Of a stretch of DNA of 6,800 bases, positions 1 through 4,895 are shown one piece after another. Made by a program: the position numbers and the translations under genes. The stretch comes from Oscillospiraceae bacterium (GTDB taxonomy: Bacteria > Bacillota > Clostridia > Oscillospirales > Ruminococcaceae), in assembly GCA_017848155.1 (NCBI GenBank), contig JAGAKC010000162.1, positions 1-6,800 on the forward strand. The letters are read 5' to 3'. Numbering within the stretch: position 1 is the stretch's first letter; each line of letters begins with the position of its first letter. A model generated the notes under the pieces. That model did no database searches, was not told the DNA's origin, and saw only the letters and a program-made list of their open reading frames with translations.

Positions 1-189
1 GGCAGCTTCTTTTGCTGCCATTTCTTGTTCAATCTTCTTGGCAATTGCCTGCGACCACAGCCGCTGAACTGTGCCCTCAAAGAGTTTACGGTCTGCTGCT
101 TTCTGTTCGGGCGTGCGGTTTGCATAGAAATCATCGTGGATTCTGCCTACACATCCGTTAGATAAATGGAACTCTGCTACTACTGCCAT
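1..189 (-). CDS. Small phage protein of unknown function, cut by the window edge
   Basis: An ATG at 189-187 follows a strong ribosome binding site (AGGAGGTG about 6 bases upstream on the minus strand) and opens a frame of 63 codons that is still open at the left edge. The protein begins MAVVAEFHLSNG, continues with a G-R-I-H-D-D-F-Y-A-N-R-T-P-E-Q segment, and ends in a charged, probably helical stretch rich in K, E and A. Short proteins of the pattern 'I-x-D-x-Y...T-P-E-E' followed by a helix are common in Firmicutes phages, but I do not know a function for them. It lies 55 bases downstream of the Rha gene on the same strand, so it is probably in the same leftward early operon. Clean coding potential and the RBS support it being real; the family link is weak recognition only. 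Confidence 0.7.
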   Translation of the reverse strand, partial: MAVVAEFHLSNGCVGRIHDDFYANRTPEQKAADRKLFEGTVQRLWSQAIAKKIEQEMAAKEAA

Positions 190-244
190 AATAACACCTC
201 CTGATAATGTGTATGATGTTGGGGATTGTACAGTTTACTGGTTT

Positions 245-913
245 TTACGCTATCTGCCGTTTTAGCCTTGCCACATACCATTCGAGCTGCCTCTTCCGCT
301 GCTCGTAATCGGGAACGGCAAGCAGCAGTCCGATATCAACCTTCTGAAGCTTGTCCATAAGCTCTATCTGCTCAGCAGAAAGAAATGGTCTAATGCTCTC
401 GCCCTTTGCGATACCGTGTGCCTGTCTGAACTGTTTCGCCGACATTCCTGTGACAATGCGGTTTATCATATCGCATTCGTTGCTGAAATGATAAGGCTTG
501 GGGTTATCGTGTATCAGCTTGATGTTCTCGGTCAGCAGGGGAAACTCCTTGCGGGCAGTAACGAGTGTGTTGATGAACTTCTCCATCTCGTTGAAACGCT
601 TTATGTACAGCTCTTTGAATTTCATAGCCTTTGCGCCTGTATACCCCATAACAAGAAGAGTAAATCCATCACGGGTCATTTCGTAGCAAGGGGACATTCT
701 ACCTGTGCTATCCTTATACTTACTGGGTGCAAAGTTTCCTCGCGAAAATTCTTCGCTCAACCCAGATTTGGGGGCAGTGATTTTTGCAATATCACGCAAA
801 ACGTGATCATGCCTTTTTTCAAAGAACTTCGCCACGAACAAGGAATTGACCCTTGCCGTGTCCTTAGCGTCTGCGAACACTCCTAAAGTGTCCATGGGGA
901 TTAATTGTTTCAT
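245..913 (-). CDS. Rha family phage regulatory protein
   Basis: The 222-aa product carries an N-terminal Rha-type (pRha) domain. Residues 22-42 (V-N-S-L...K-R-H-D-H-V-L-R-D-I) match the family hallmark 'SL-x-IA-x...K-x-H-x-x-V-L-R-D-I'. Residues 77-111 (Y-E-M-T-R-D-G-F-T-L-L-V-M-G-Y-T-G...K-E-L-Y-I-K-R-F-N-E-M-E) match its second conserved block. Residues after about 140 form a helical, charged C-terminal domain (N-E-C-D-M-I-N-R-I-V-T-G-M...) often appended to phage regulators. Rha proteins are temperate-phage regulators; the phage 80/P22-type Rha interferes with growth in hosts lacking IHF, but the biochemical role is poorly known. The start ATG has an AAGGAGG site 5 bases upstream and overlaps the stop of the preceding antirepressor as ATGA, so translation is probably coupled. 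A role in DNA binding or relief of repression is inference. Confidence 0.88.
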   Translation of the reverse strand: MKQLIPMDTLGVFADAKDTARVNSLFVAKFFEKRHDHVLRDIAKITAPKSGLSEEFSRGNFAPSKYKDSTGRMSPCYEMTRDGFTLLVMGYTGAKAMKFKELYIKRFNEMEKFINTLVTARKEFPLLTENIKLIHDNPKPYHFSNECDMINRIVTGMSAKQFRQAHGIAKGESIRPFLSAEQIELMDKLQKVDIGLLLAVPDYEQRKRQLEWYVARLKRQIA

Positions 914-1743
914 GGGACCTCCTTATAACTGATTTTCGCATTCGACACACCATAATGAGCCTTAGCCAGCCCTCTGAGAGCCGCAACCCCCTTAGGATTA
1001 TACCTGAACGATGGCACTTCCTTTTTGCTGTACGGAGATTTATCCATAGCCATAATTCCGTATTCCTCTGTTTTGAGGTTATGCTGATTTGCAAGCTTTC
1101 CGAGCATAGCGGCTGTAACATTTACACCGAACTCCTTTGTAAGTTCTGCGGCTATCTCGCCTGCCTGTTTCAGAACACCACATTCAGGGAGAAATGCTCC
1201 CATGTCCTTGCCTGTAGCTTCCTCAATAGCCTTTGCAATGAATGTCTGCTGTGCAATAGGCGACAGGTCTTTCAGGTGCGGATGCTCAAGCAGCATTTTC
1301 ATACGGCGATTTTCGGCGTTCATACGCATAGCGTAGGCTCTATTCAGAGCAGCTTCAGCTTTCATTTCGATGAGCTTATCCGTCTTGATAGCAGTGACCT
1401 CGCCCGAACGGAGCGACTTCAGCAGCTTTCGTACCCATGCACGGAACTGCTTTGCCTTTTCGGTCTTGGCAAGCATTGTGACCTCGTAGATGCCGTCCTC
1501 TGTGAAAACACGGGTGTTATACTGCTTGCCGTCAGTGCTAACCAATTTGGTTACTACTGAAAATTCTGCTCCCTTAAGATAAGGATTACGTGATACAATC
1601 TTATTAATTGCGATAATGGGTTCTGAATACCCAAGGCATTCACCGAGCTGTCCTGCGGTCATGTACATCTCTTTGTTGTCCGAGTAGATGTCGCACTCGA
1701 TTTCTCCGAAACGGTCGGATTTGATTAGGGTAAAGTTGTTCAT
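910..1743 (-). CDS. Phage antirepressor with BRO-N domain
   Basis: A 277-aa protein. Residues about 10-115 are a BRO-N domain: an F-G-E-I-E-C-D-I start, M-T-A-G-Q-L-G-E-C-L-G-Y-S, then V-F-T-E-D-G-I-Y-E-V-T-M-L-A-K and A-K-Q-F-R-A-W-V-R-K-L-L-K-S-L. These correspond to the conserved 'F-T-E-x-G-L-Y-x-L...A-x-x-F-x-x-W-V-x-x-V-L-P' core of the family. A helical linker (residues about 125-165) leads to a C-terminal domain of about 110 residues resembling those of phage antirepressors, which I cannot assign precisely. BRO-N proteins bind DNA, and several phage members act as antirepressors that counter the lysogenic repressor. The start has an AAGGAG site 7 bases upstream. The gene follows the Cro-like gene by 48 bases, with an operator-like repeat in that gap, and overlaps the Rha gene by 4 bp. 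Confidence 0.88.
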   Translation of the reverse strand: MNNFTLIKSDRFGEIECDIYSDNKEMYMTAGQLGECLGYSEPIIAINKIVSRNPYLKGAEFSVVTKLVSTDGKQYNTRVFTEDGIYEVTMLAKTEKAKQFRAWVRKLLKSLRSGEVTAIKTDKLIEMKAEAALNRAYAMRMNAENRRMKMLLEHPHLKDLSPIAQQTFIAKAIEEATGKDMGAFLPECGVLKQAGEIAAELTKEFGVNVTAAMLGKLANQHNLKTEEYGIMAMDKSPYSKKEVPSFRYNPKGVAALRGLAKAHYGVSNAKISYKEVP

Positions 1744-1772
1744 GATTTTTCTCCTTAATAATTATGTTGCTG

Positions 1773-1789
1773 GTACACTTAAAGCGTAA
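1773..1789. promoter_or_regulatory. Operator-like inverted repeat upstream of the antirepressor gene
   Basis: The 17-mer GTACACTTAAAGCGTAA has the same half-site geometry (6-N5-6) as the operators at 1999-2094, with a perfect right half GCGTAA and a degenerate left half. A further half-site TTACGG begins at 1792, two bases after it, and overlaps the stop codon of the Cro-like gene. I see no convincing promoter here, so this site may act on read-through transcription or on a weak antirepressor promoter. Assignment is by pattern only. Confidence 0.5.
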
Positions 1790-1791
1790 TC

Positions 1792-1983
1792 TTACGGTAA
1801 AAAAATAAGGTCGTCATATTTAATCCCGTAAGTTTCTGTAATTTTGGGAATGCGCCTAGCGGAGGGAAAGCATTTTCCTGTTTCCCATTTAGAAAGCATG
1901 CTAACGCTTACACCAATTAACTTTGCAGCTTTCTTCTGGCTGAGTTTTTTGTTTACTCTTGCTGCCTTTAATGTTATCGCCAT
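1792..1983 (-). CDS. Small Cro-like XRE family HTH regulator
   Basis: A 63-aa protein that is essentially one helix-turn-helix domain of the Cro/CI (XRE) type. Helix 1 covers K-A-A-R-V-N-K-K, the HTH covers L-S-Q-K-K-A-A-K-L-I-G-V-S-V-S-M-L-S-K-W-E-T-G-K (residues 14-37), and helices 4-5 run to the end (I-P-K-I-T-E-T-Y-G-I-K-Y-D-D-L). It has no dimerisation or peptidase domain. The ATG follows AAGGAGGTG 6 bases upstream. It is the first gene leftward from a strong promoter whose spacer is an operator, opposite the XRE repressor gene, which is the classical place of Cro in temperate phages. The role as lytic-side repressor is inferred from position. Binding of the TTACGC repeats by this protein, its opposite neighbour, or both is likely but not shown. 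Confidence 0.86.
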   Translation of the reverse strand: MAITLKAARVNKKLSQKKAAKLIGVSVSMLSKWETGKCFPSARRIPKITETYGIKYDDLIFLP

Positions 1984-1998
1984 ATTATCACCTCCTTG

Positions 1999-2015
1999 TT
2001 ACGCTTTTGGCGTAA
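1999..2015. promoter_or_regulatory. Perfect inverted-repeat operator at the leftward start site
   Basis: TTACGC-TTTTG-GCGTAA is a perfect 6-bp inverted repeat with a 5-bp spacer. It lies just downstream of the leftward -10 box (2020-2025), over the expected transcription start and first bases of the transcript, so a bound repressor should block leftward initiation. It is the best copy of the repeat family and sets the consensus. It ends 15 bases before the Cro-like start codon, next to the ribosome binding site. Confidence 0.75.
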
Positions 2016-2019
2016 TCCT

Positions 2020-2048
2020 ATATTATCACACTTTTAGCGTAATGTCAA
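2020..2048 (-). promoter_or_regulatory. Leftward early promoter (towards Cro-like/antirepressor operon)
   Basis: On the minus strand a consensus -35 box TTGACA (2048-2043) is followed by exactly 17 bases and then a -10 box TAATAT (2025-2020). The 17-base spacer is exactly the operator-like repeat at 2026-2042, and a second operator covers the predicted start site. This is a strong sigma-A-type promoter that should be silent in the lysogen. Confidence 0.8.
2026..2042. promoter_or_regulatory. Operator filling the spacer of the leftward promoter
   Basis: TCACACTTTTAGCGTAA has a perfect right half GCGTAA and a 4-of-6 left half (TCACAC against TTACGC), with the same 5-bp spacing as its neighbours. 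It occupies precisely the 17 bases between the -35 and -10 boxes of the leftward promoter, so binding here would exclude RNA polymerase. Its centre is 27 bp from that of the 1999-2015 site. Confidence 0.68.
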
Positions 2049-2068
2049 GTACTTTTTTCAAAAAAATA

Positions 2069-2097
2069 TTGACTTTTTTACATTTTTGGTGTAAAAT
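2069..2097 (+). promoter_or_regulatory. Rightward promoter of the XRE repressor gene
   Basis: TTGACT (2069-2074), 17 bases, TAAAAT (2092-2097). The predicted start is near 2104, leaving a very short leader that begins almost at the ribosome binding site AAAGGAAGTG (2106-2115). An operator copy (2078-2094) covers the spacer and the -10 box, so the repressor gene is probably autoregulated or repressed by the Cro-like protein. A- and T-tracts at 2053-2068 lie just upstream and could act as an UP-like or bendable element. Confidence 0.78.
2078..2094. promoter_or_regulatory. Operator within the rightward repressor promoter
   Basis: TTACAT-TTTTG-GTGTAA keeps the 6-N5-6 layout and the same TTTTG spacer as the perfect site at 1999-2015, with two changed positions in the left half and one in the right. 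It covers most of the promoter spacer and the first bases of the -10 box. Its centre lies 52 bp from that of the 2026-2042 site, close to five helical turns, so cooperative binding on one DNA face is possible. Confidence 0.66.
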
Positions 2098-2120
2098 AAT
2101 CTTAGAAAGGAAGTGATTAT

Positions 2121-2504
2121 ATGTCAGACATCGGTAACAAGGAGATATTCGCTAAAAATCTTTCTTTTTATATGGATAAGAAAAAAGTTGATAGATACCA
2201 ATTATGTGATGATTTAGATTTTAAGTATTCTACATTATGTGAATGGCTTTCTGCTAAGAAATATCCAAGAATTGATAAAATCGAAAAGCTTGCTAATTAT
2301 TTTGATATTCCAAAATCATCACTAATTGAGGAGCATTCTACTACAGTCGAAAACTCTGCAGTTGATGATGTTGATATCAGGCGAATCCAAAGAGCAAAGA
2401 TGAATATGCAGGAAGATGTATGGGAAAGGTTTATGACAATTGCTAAGGCTAGTTTCCCTGACTATTTTTCTGATGACTATGTTGATGAAGATACAGATGA
2501 ATGA
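2121..2504 (+). CDS. XRE family repressor (CI-like, no peptidase domain)
   Basis: A 127-aa protein with an N-terminal HTH domain: residues about 8-70, including Y-Q-L-C-D-D-L-D-F-K-Y-S-T-L-C-E-W-L and Y-P-R-I-D-K-I-E-K-L-A-N-Y-F-D-I. The latter matches the 'K-Y-P-R-x-D-K-I-E-x-L-A-x-Y-F' pattern of many Firmicutes phage repressors. The remaining 55 or so residues form a short helical tail with a very acidic end (D-Y-F-S-D-D-Y-V-D-E-D-T-D-E). There is no S24/LexA-like autocleavage domain, so SOS-type self-cleavage is unlikely. The ATG is preceded by AAAGGAAGTG 5 bases upstream. Its own promoter contains an operator, and it faces the Cro-like gene, which is the layout of a lysogeny switch. I infer it is the main lysogenic repressor. 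The gene is noticeably more AT-rich than the recombinase and antirepressor genes. Confidence 0.85.
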   Translation: MSDIGNKEIFAKNLSFYMDKKKVDRYQLCDDLDFKYSTLCEWLSAKKYPRIDKIEKLANYFDIPKSSLIEEHSTTVENSAVDDVDIRRIQRAKMNMQEDVWERFMTIAKASFPDYFSDDYVDEDTDE

Positions 2505-2607
2505 TTATCTTACCAAATCAGATATTAAGCGCGTTGTTATAGACACATTAAAGCACTACAAATCTACACAACATATTTTTGTACATAATTCACAAATCGA
2601 GTTTTAG
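2497..2607 (+). CDS. Possible 36-aa protein overlapping the repressor gene end
   Basis: An ATG at 2497 lies inside the last codons of the repressor gene (ATGAATGA, 8-bp overlap with the stop at 2502-2504). It opens a 36-aa frame beginning MNDYLTKSDIKRVVIDTLK and ending at TAG 2605-2607. The composition (an amphipathic, helix-like first half and no rare residues) looks protein-like and the frame fills most of the gap before the next promoter. It has no good ribosome binding site, so it would depend on translational coupling. In related phages an ImmA-type metallopeptidase or a small regulator often follows the repressor; this ORF is too short for a peptidase. It could be a real small protein, a decayed remnant, or chance. 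I recognise no family. Confidence 0.35.
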   Translation: MNDYLTKSDIKRVVIDTLKHYKSTQHIFVHNSQIEF

Positions 2608-2611
2608 CGTG

Positions 2612-2638
2612 TTGACTTTTACGCATTCTGGGTATAAT
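2612..2638 (+). promoter_or_regulatory. Promoter of the second XRE gene and recombinase
   Basis: TTGACT (2612-2617) and TATAAT (2633-2638) are separated by 15 bases, shorter than the optimum; an overlapping second TATAAT at 2638-2643 would give 20. The block from TTGACT to the start codon aligns with the repressor promoter and leader at 2069-2120, but with about two bases missing from the spacer. That shortening suggests a weaker promoter, or one needing help. It would drive the 206-aa regulator and, with no terminator between them, the recombinase. Confidence 0.6.
2619..2635. promoter_or_regulatory. Degenerate operator in the second rightward promoter
   Basis: A perfect left half TTACGC (2619-2624) is followed, after the family's 5-bp spacer, by a poor right half GGGTAT that merges with the -10 box. 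A further half-site-like AGCGT lies at 2606-2610 just upstream of the -35 box. If functional, this site links expression of the second regulator and the recombinase to the same repressor as the main switch. The call rests on one good half-site and on its matching position in the promoter. Confidence 0.42.
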
Positions 2639-2662
2639 ATAATACTGAAAGGAAGTGTTGTT

Positions 2663-3283
2663 ATGTTTGATAATAGATTGACATTATTAAGAGAAGAAAT
2701 GAATTTGTCGAAAAAAGAAATGGCAGAAAAATTAAATCTGCCATATACAACATATTGTAATTATGAAAATGATGAAAGAGAACCTAATTCGGAAACGTTA
2801 ATTAATATCGCACAAGCATGTGATGTATCTGTTGATTATTTGTTGGGACTTACACCTATCAGACATAAGGAAAATGAAATTCTTTGTGAATTATTAGGGT
2901 TAAGTGAAATTTCTGTTGAAAACCTAAAAAAATATGCGAGTATGTATCACAAAGCAAAACAAAAGGATTCATACAGTTATATGGAAGCATTGGATTATTT
3001 ATTATCAAGTGAGCATTTTGAGAATTTTCTCTTGAGTTTGTCTGCATATTATGAAATAATAAAATATGATAGATTTGTCGGTATTGACGATGACAAAGAG
3101 CGCAACAAAATCAATATGGAATTGAACGAAAAAGTAATACCTTTTTTAGATAAGATCCACCTTGTTGCCGCTGGTAAATATGATATTGCAAGGTTACGTT
3201 TGGAAGAGAGTATTCAATGCTTTAGATACATCTTTAATAAAGAGCTGTTGAATCAGATTGAAGAAGATGAGAAAAGTGTTTGA
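2663..3283 (+). CDS. XRE family transcriptional regulator, 206 aa
   Basis: Residues 1-66 are a typical XRE HTH domain: R-L-T-L-L-R-E-E-M-N-L-S-K-K-E-M-A-E-K-L-N-L-P, then T-Y-C-N-Y-E-N-D-E-R-E-P, then the C-D-V-S-V-D-Y-L-L-G-L signature that ends this domain in Firmicutes regulators. The remaining 140 residues are predicted helical with several aromatic residues and no recognised domain; there is no S24 peptidase motif. I chose the ATG at 2663 because AAAGGAAGTG lies 5 bases upstream and the HTH begins immediately. A frame extending upstream to 2579 would run back through the promoter. The stop is 32 bases before the recombinase start, so the two are probably co-transcribed. The likely role is a second repressor controlling recombinase expression. 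Like the first repressor, the gene is AT-rich compared with the recombinase. Confidence 0.85.
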   Translation: MFDNRLTLLREEMNLSKKEMAEKLNLPYTTYCNYENDEREPNSETLINIAQACDVSVDYLLGLTPIRHKENEILCELLGLSEISVENLKKYASMYHKAKQKDSYSYMEALDYLLSSEHFENFLLSLSAYYEIIKYDRFVGIDDDKERNKINMELNEKVIPFLDKIHLVAAGKYDIARLRLEESIQCFRYIFNKELLNQIEEDEKSV

Positions 3284-3315
3284 CAGTTTTAGTGATAAAC
3301 AGAAAGGAGCTGTCT

Positions 3316-4866
3316 ATGCCAAAAGAATATGCCATCTATCTCCGCAAATCCCGAGCTGATCGTGAAGCAGAGCAGCGGGGCGAGGGCGAAACTCTCGCAA
3401 GGCATGAACAGACCTGTCTCGAAGTAGCAAAGAAGCAGGGTCTGCCTATTACGAAGATATATAAAGAGGTCGTATCCGGCGAAAGCATAGAGGCTCGTCC
3501 GCAGGTGCAGGAGCTGCTTTCTGCTGTGGAGCAGGGAAGATATGCAGGCGTGATAGTGATGGAGGTCGAGCGACTTGCCCGTGGTGATACCGTAGATCAA
3601 GGCATAGTTGCACGAGCGTTCTCCACATCCCATACCAAGATAATCACACCCATCAAGACCTACGATCCCGACAACGAATTCGACGAGGAATATTTCGAGT
3701 TTGGCTTGTTCATGAGCCGCAGGGAGTATAAGGTCATCAACCGCCGCATTCAGCGTGGCCGTGTTGCATCGGTGAAAGAGGGGCGCTTCATCGGCTCTAC
3801 GCCGCCTTATGGCTATGACAAGGTGAAGATACCCAAGGATAAGGGGTACACCCTTGCACCTAACGAGGATGAGGCTCCTGTGGTGCAGCGTATCTACAAT
3901 ATGTACAATAGCGGCATAGGCATGATATCTATTGCCAATGCTCTTGATGCCGACGGCATAAAGCCTCGTAATCGTGACTACTGGAGCAGAAGCACCATTA
4001 GCGATATACTGCGGAATCCTGTGTATACGGGCAAGATACGCTGGTCGTATCGTCCGTATGTGAAGCAGTCCTCAGGCGGCAAGATCAGCAAGACACGCAC
4101 AAAGAACGATGAGTGTATAATGGTCATGGGACTACATGAGGCTCTTATATCGGATGAACTGTATGAGGCTGTGCAGGACCGTCTGAAACGCCTGAAAAAA
4201 GCTCCTGTGAAAGCAAATGCAACATTGCAGAACCCGCTTACGGGACTGGTGTTCTGTGCGAAATGCGGAGCAGCAATGACCCGTATCGGGAAAGGCACCC
4301 GTAACGAACATACCATGCTGCGTTGTTCCGACCGCCGTTGTGATACCGTATCAGCAAGGCTTGAACTGGTAGAACACAGCACACTTGAGATACTTGCAGG
4401 ATGGCTGAAGAGCTACAAGTTGAAGCTGAAAGCGGAGTTCCCGACCGTGATAGGCTTCGGAATACATGAACGAGCCTTGAATAACGTCAAGTCTGAACTA
4501 GAAAAAATAGAAAGGCAGATAGAGCAGACGTTTGACCTGCTGGAGCAGCAGGTGTATGATGTTCCGACATTCCATCAGCGTAATCAGTTGCTTGCGGCAA
4601 AAAGAGAAGATTTTATCACGGAGATAGAGCGGCTGGAGGAGGAAATAGAAAAAGCCCGCCGTAGTCGGCAGGCGTACAAATATATTATTCCAAGGATGCA
4701 AAAGGTGCTTGATGTGTACGACACACTCGAGAGTGCTGAGGCAAAGAATGAGATGCTCAAGACCGTTATCGACCGCATCACGTACAGCAAGGACACTCCG
4801 AACCGTAAAGGGCAGGGGGGAGAGGCGACTTTCTCTCTTGATGTAATGCCTCGTCTTGAAAAATAA
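3316..4866 (+). CDS. Large serine recombinase (phage integrase)
   Basis: A 516-aa site-specific recombinase that would catalyse integration and, with a directionality factor, excision. The N-terminal resolvase domain (residues about 4-145) begins Y-A-I-Y-L-R-K-S-R with catalytic Ser12. It contains the G-V-I-V-M-E-V-E-R-L-A-R-G-D segment and the long helix with F-M-S-R-R-E-Y-K-V-I-N-R-R-I-Q-R-G. Then come a recombinase domain (G-S-T-P-P-Y-G-Y; I-A-N-A-L-D-A-D-G-I-K-P; I-L-R-N-P-V-Y-T-G), a zinc ribbon with Cys314, Cys317, Cys337 and Cys342, and a coiled coil at about residues 390-460 as expected for control of synapsis. The length fits phage members such as TP901-1 and phiC31-type enzymes. I chose the ATG at 3316 because AAAGGAG lies 6 bases upstream; an in-frame TTG at 3280 has no such site. 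The stop is about 13 bp from the element boundary. Confidence 0.96.
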   Translation: MPKEYAIYLRKSRADREAEQRGEGETLARHEQTCLEVAKKQGLPITKIYKEVVSGESIEARPQVQELLSAVEQGRYAGVIVMEVERLARGDTVDQGIVARAFSTSHTKIITPIKTYDPDNEFDEEYFEFGLFMSRREYKVINRRIQRGRVASVKEGRFIGSTPPYGYDKVKIPKDKGYTLAPNEDEAPVVQRIYNMYNSGIGMISIANALDADGIKPRNRDYWSRSTISDILRNPVYTGKIRWSYRPYVKQSSGGKISKTRTKNDECIMVMGLHEALISDELYEAVQDRLKRLKKAPVKANATLQNPLTGLVFCAKCGAAMTRIGKGTRNEHTMLRCSDRRCDTVSARLELVEHSTLEILAGWLKSYKLKLKAEFPTVIGFGIHERALNNVKSELEKIERQIEQTFDLLEQQVYDVPTFHQRNQLLAAKREDFITEIERLEEEIEKARRSRQAYKYIIPRMQKVLDVYDTLESAEAKNEMLKTVIDRITYSKDTPNRKGQGGEATFSLDVMPRLEK

Positions 4867-4895
4867 CATGTATCTTTAATGGGGCTACACCTACG
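4867..4895. other. Right attachment site (attR) inside a GH18 gene
   Basis: The recombinase ends at 4866. From 4880 the sequence is the coding frame of a GH18 enzyme (W-G-Y-T-Y-G-P-P, TGG at 4880-4882), whereas the preceding in-frame codon is TAA (4877-4879). Complete family members normally continue upstream through a Tyr-Glu-Trp type motif, so the change from element to chromosome falls at about 4877-4882. Serine integrases exchange strands at a central dinucleotide with very short identity between attP and attB, so the exact crossover cannot be fixed from one end; the bases around 4879-4885 (ATGGGGC) are the best candidates. Confidence 0.75.

Larger units (their letters stand above)
1..4881. 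mobile_element. Right end of an integrated temperate phage or phage-like element
   Basis: The whole left two thirds of the window reads as the lysogeny and early-control end of a temperate element. It has leftward phage genes (Cro-like HTH, BRO antirepressor, Rha, small phage protein), a divergent operator/promoter region, two rightward XRE repressors and a large serine recombinase at the extreme end. The right boundary is set by the abrupt start of a chromosomal GH18 reading frame at about 4880. The left end is outside the window, so size and type are unknown. No capsid, terminase, tail or conjugation genes are visible. Rha and BRO-N proteins are mainly phage genes, which favours a prophage over a conjugative element. 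Confidence 0.88.

Noticed and set aside
1..19. Inverted repeat GGCAGC-N7-GCTGCC at the left edge
   Set aside because: It lies inside coding sequence and results from alternating Ala codons around Lys-Glu; a 6-bp stem without a T-run is not a convincing terminator.
864..1121. Minus-strand 85-aa frame overlapping the antirepressor end
   Set aside because: It is a second frame of the same DNA as the BRO-N protein, Arg/Ser-rich and without family resemblance or a ribosome binding site.
416..1560. Plus-strand open frames of 156 and 201 aa at 416-886 and 955-1560
   Set aside because: They lie opposite the Rha and antirepressor genes, lack ribosome binding sites and show no domain pattern; they are antisense shadows.
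2579..2662. Upstream extension of the second XRE protein to a start at 2579
   Set aside because: It would translate the -35 and -10 boxes and leader; the ATG at 2663 has a well placed AAAGGAAGTG and the HTH starts there.
3280..3315. Alternative TTG start of the recombinase overlapping the XRE stop
   Set aside because: It has no ribosome binding site, whereas the ATG at 3316 has AAAGGAG at the right distance and begins like other serine recombinases just before the first strand.
3978..4869. Minus-strand frames of 134, 123 and 70 aa opposite the recombinase
   Set aside because: They are Ser/Leu/Phe-rich reverse-complement frames of a clearly coding gene, with no initiation signals.
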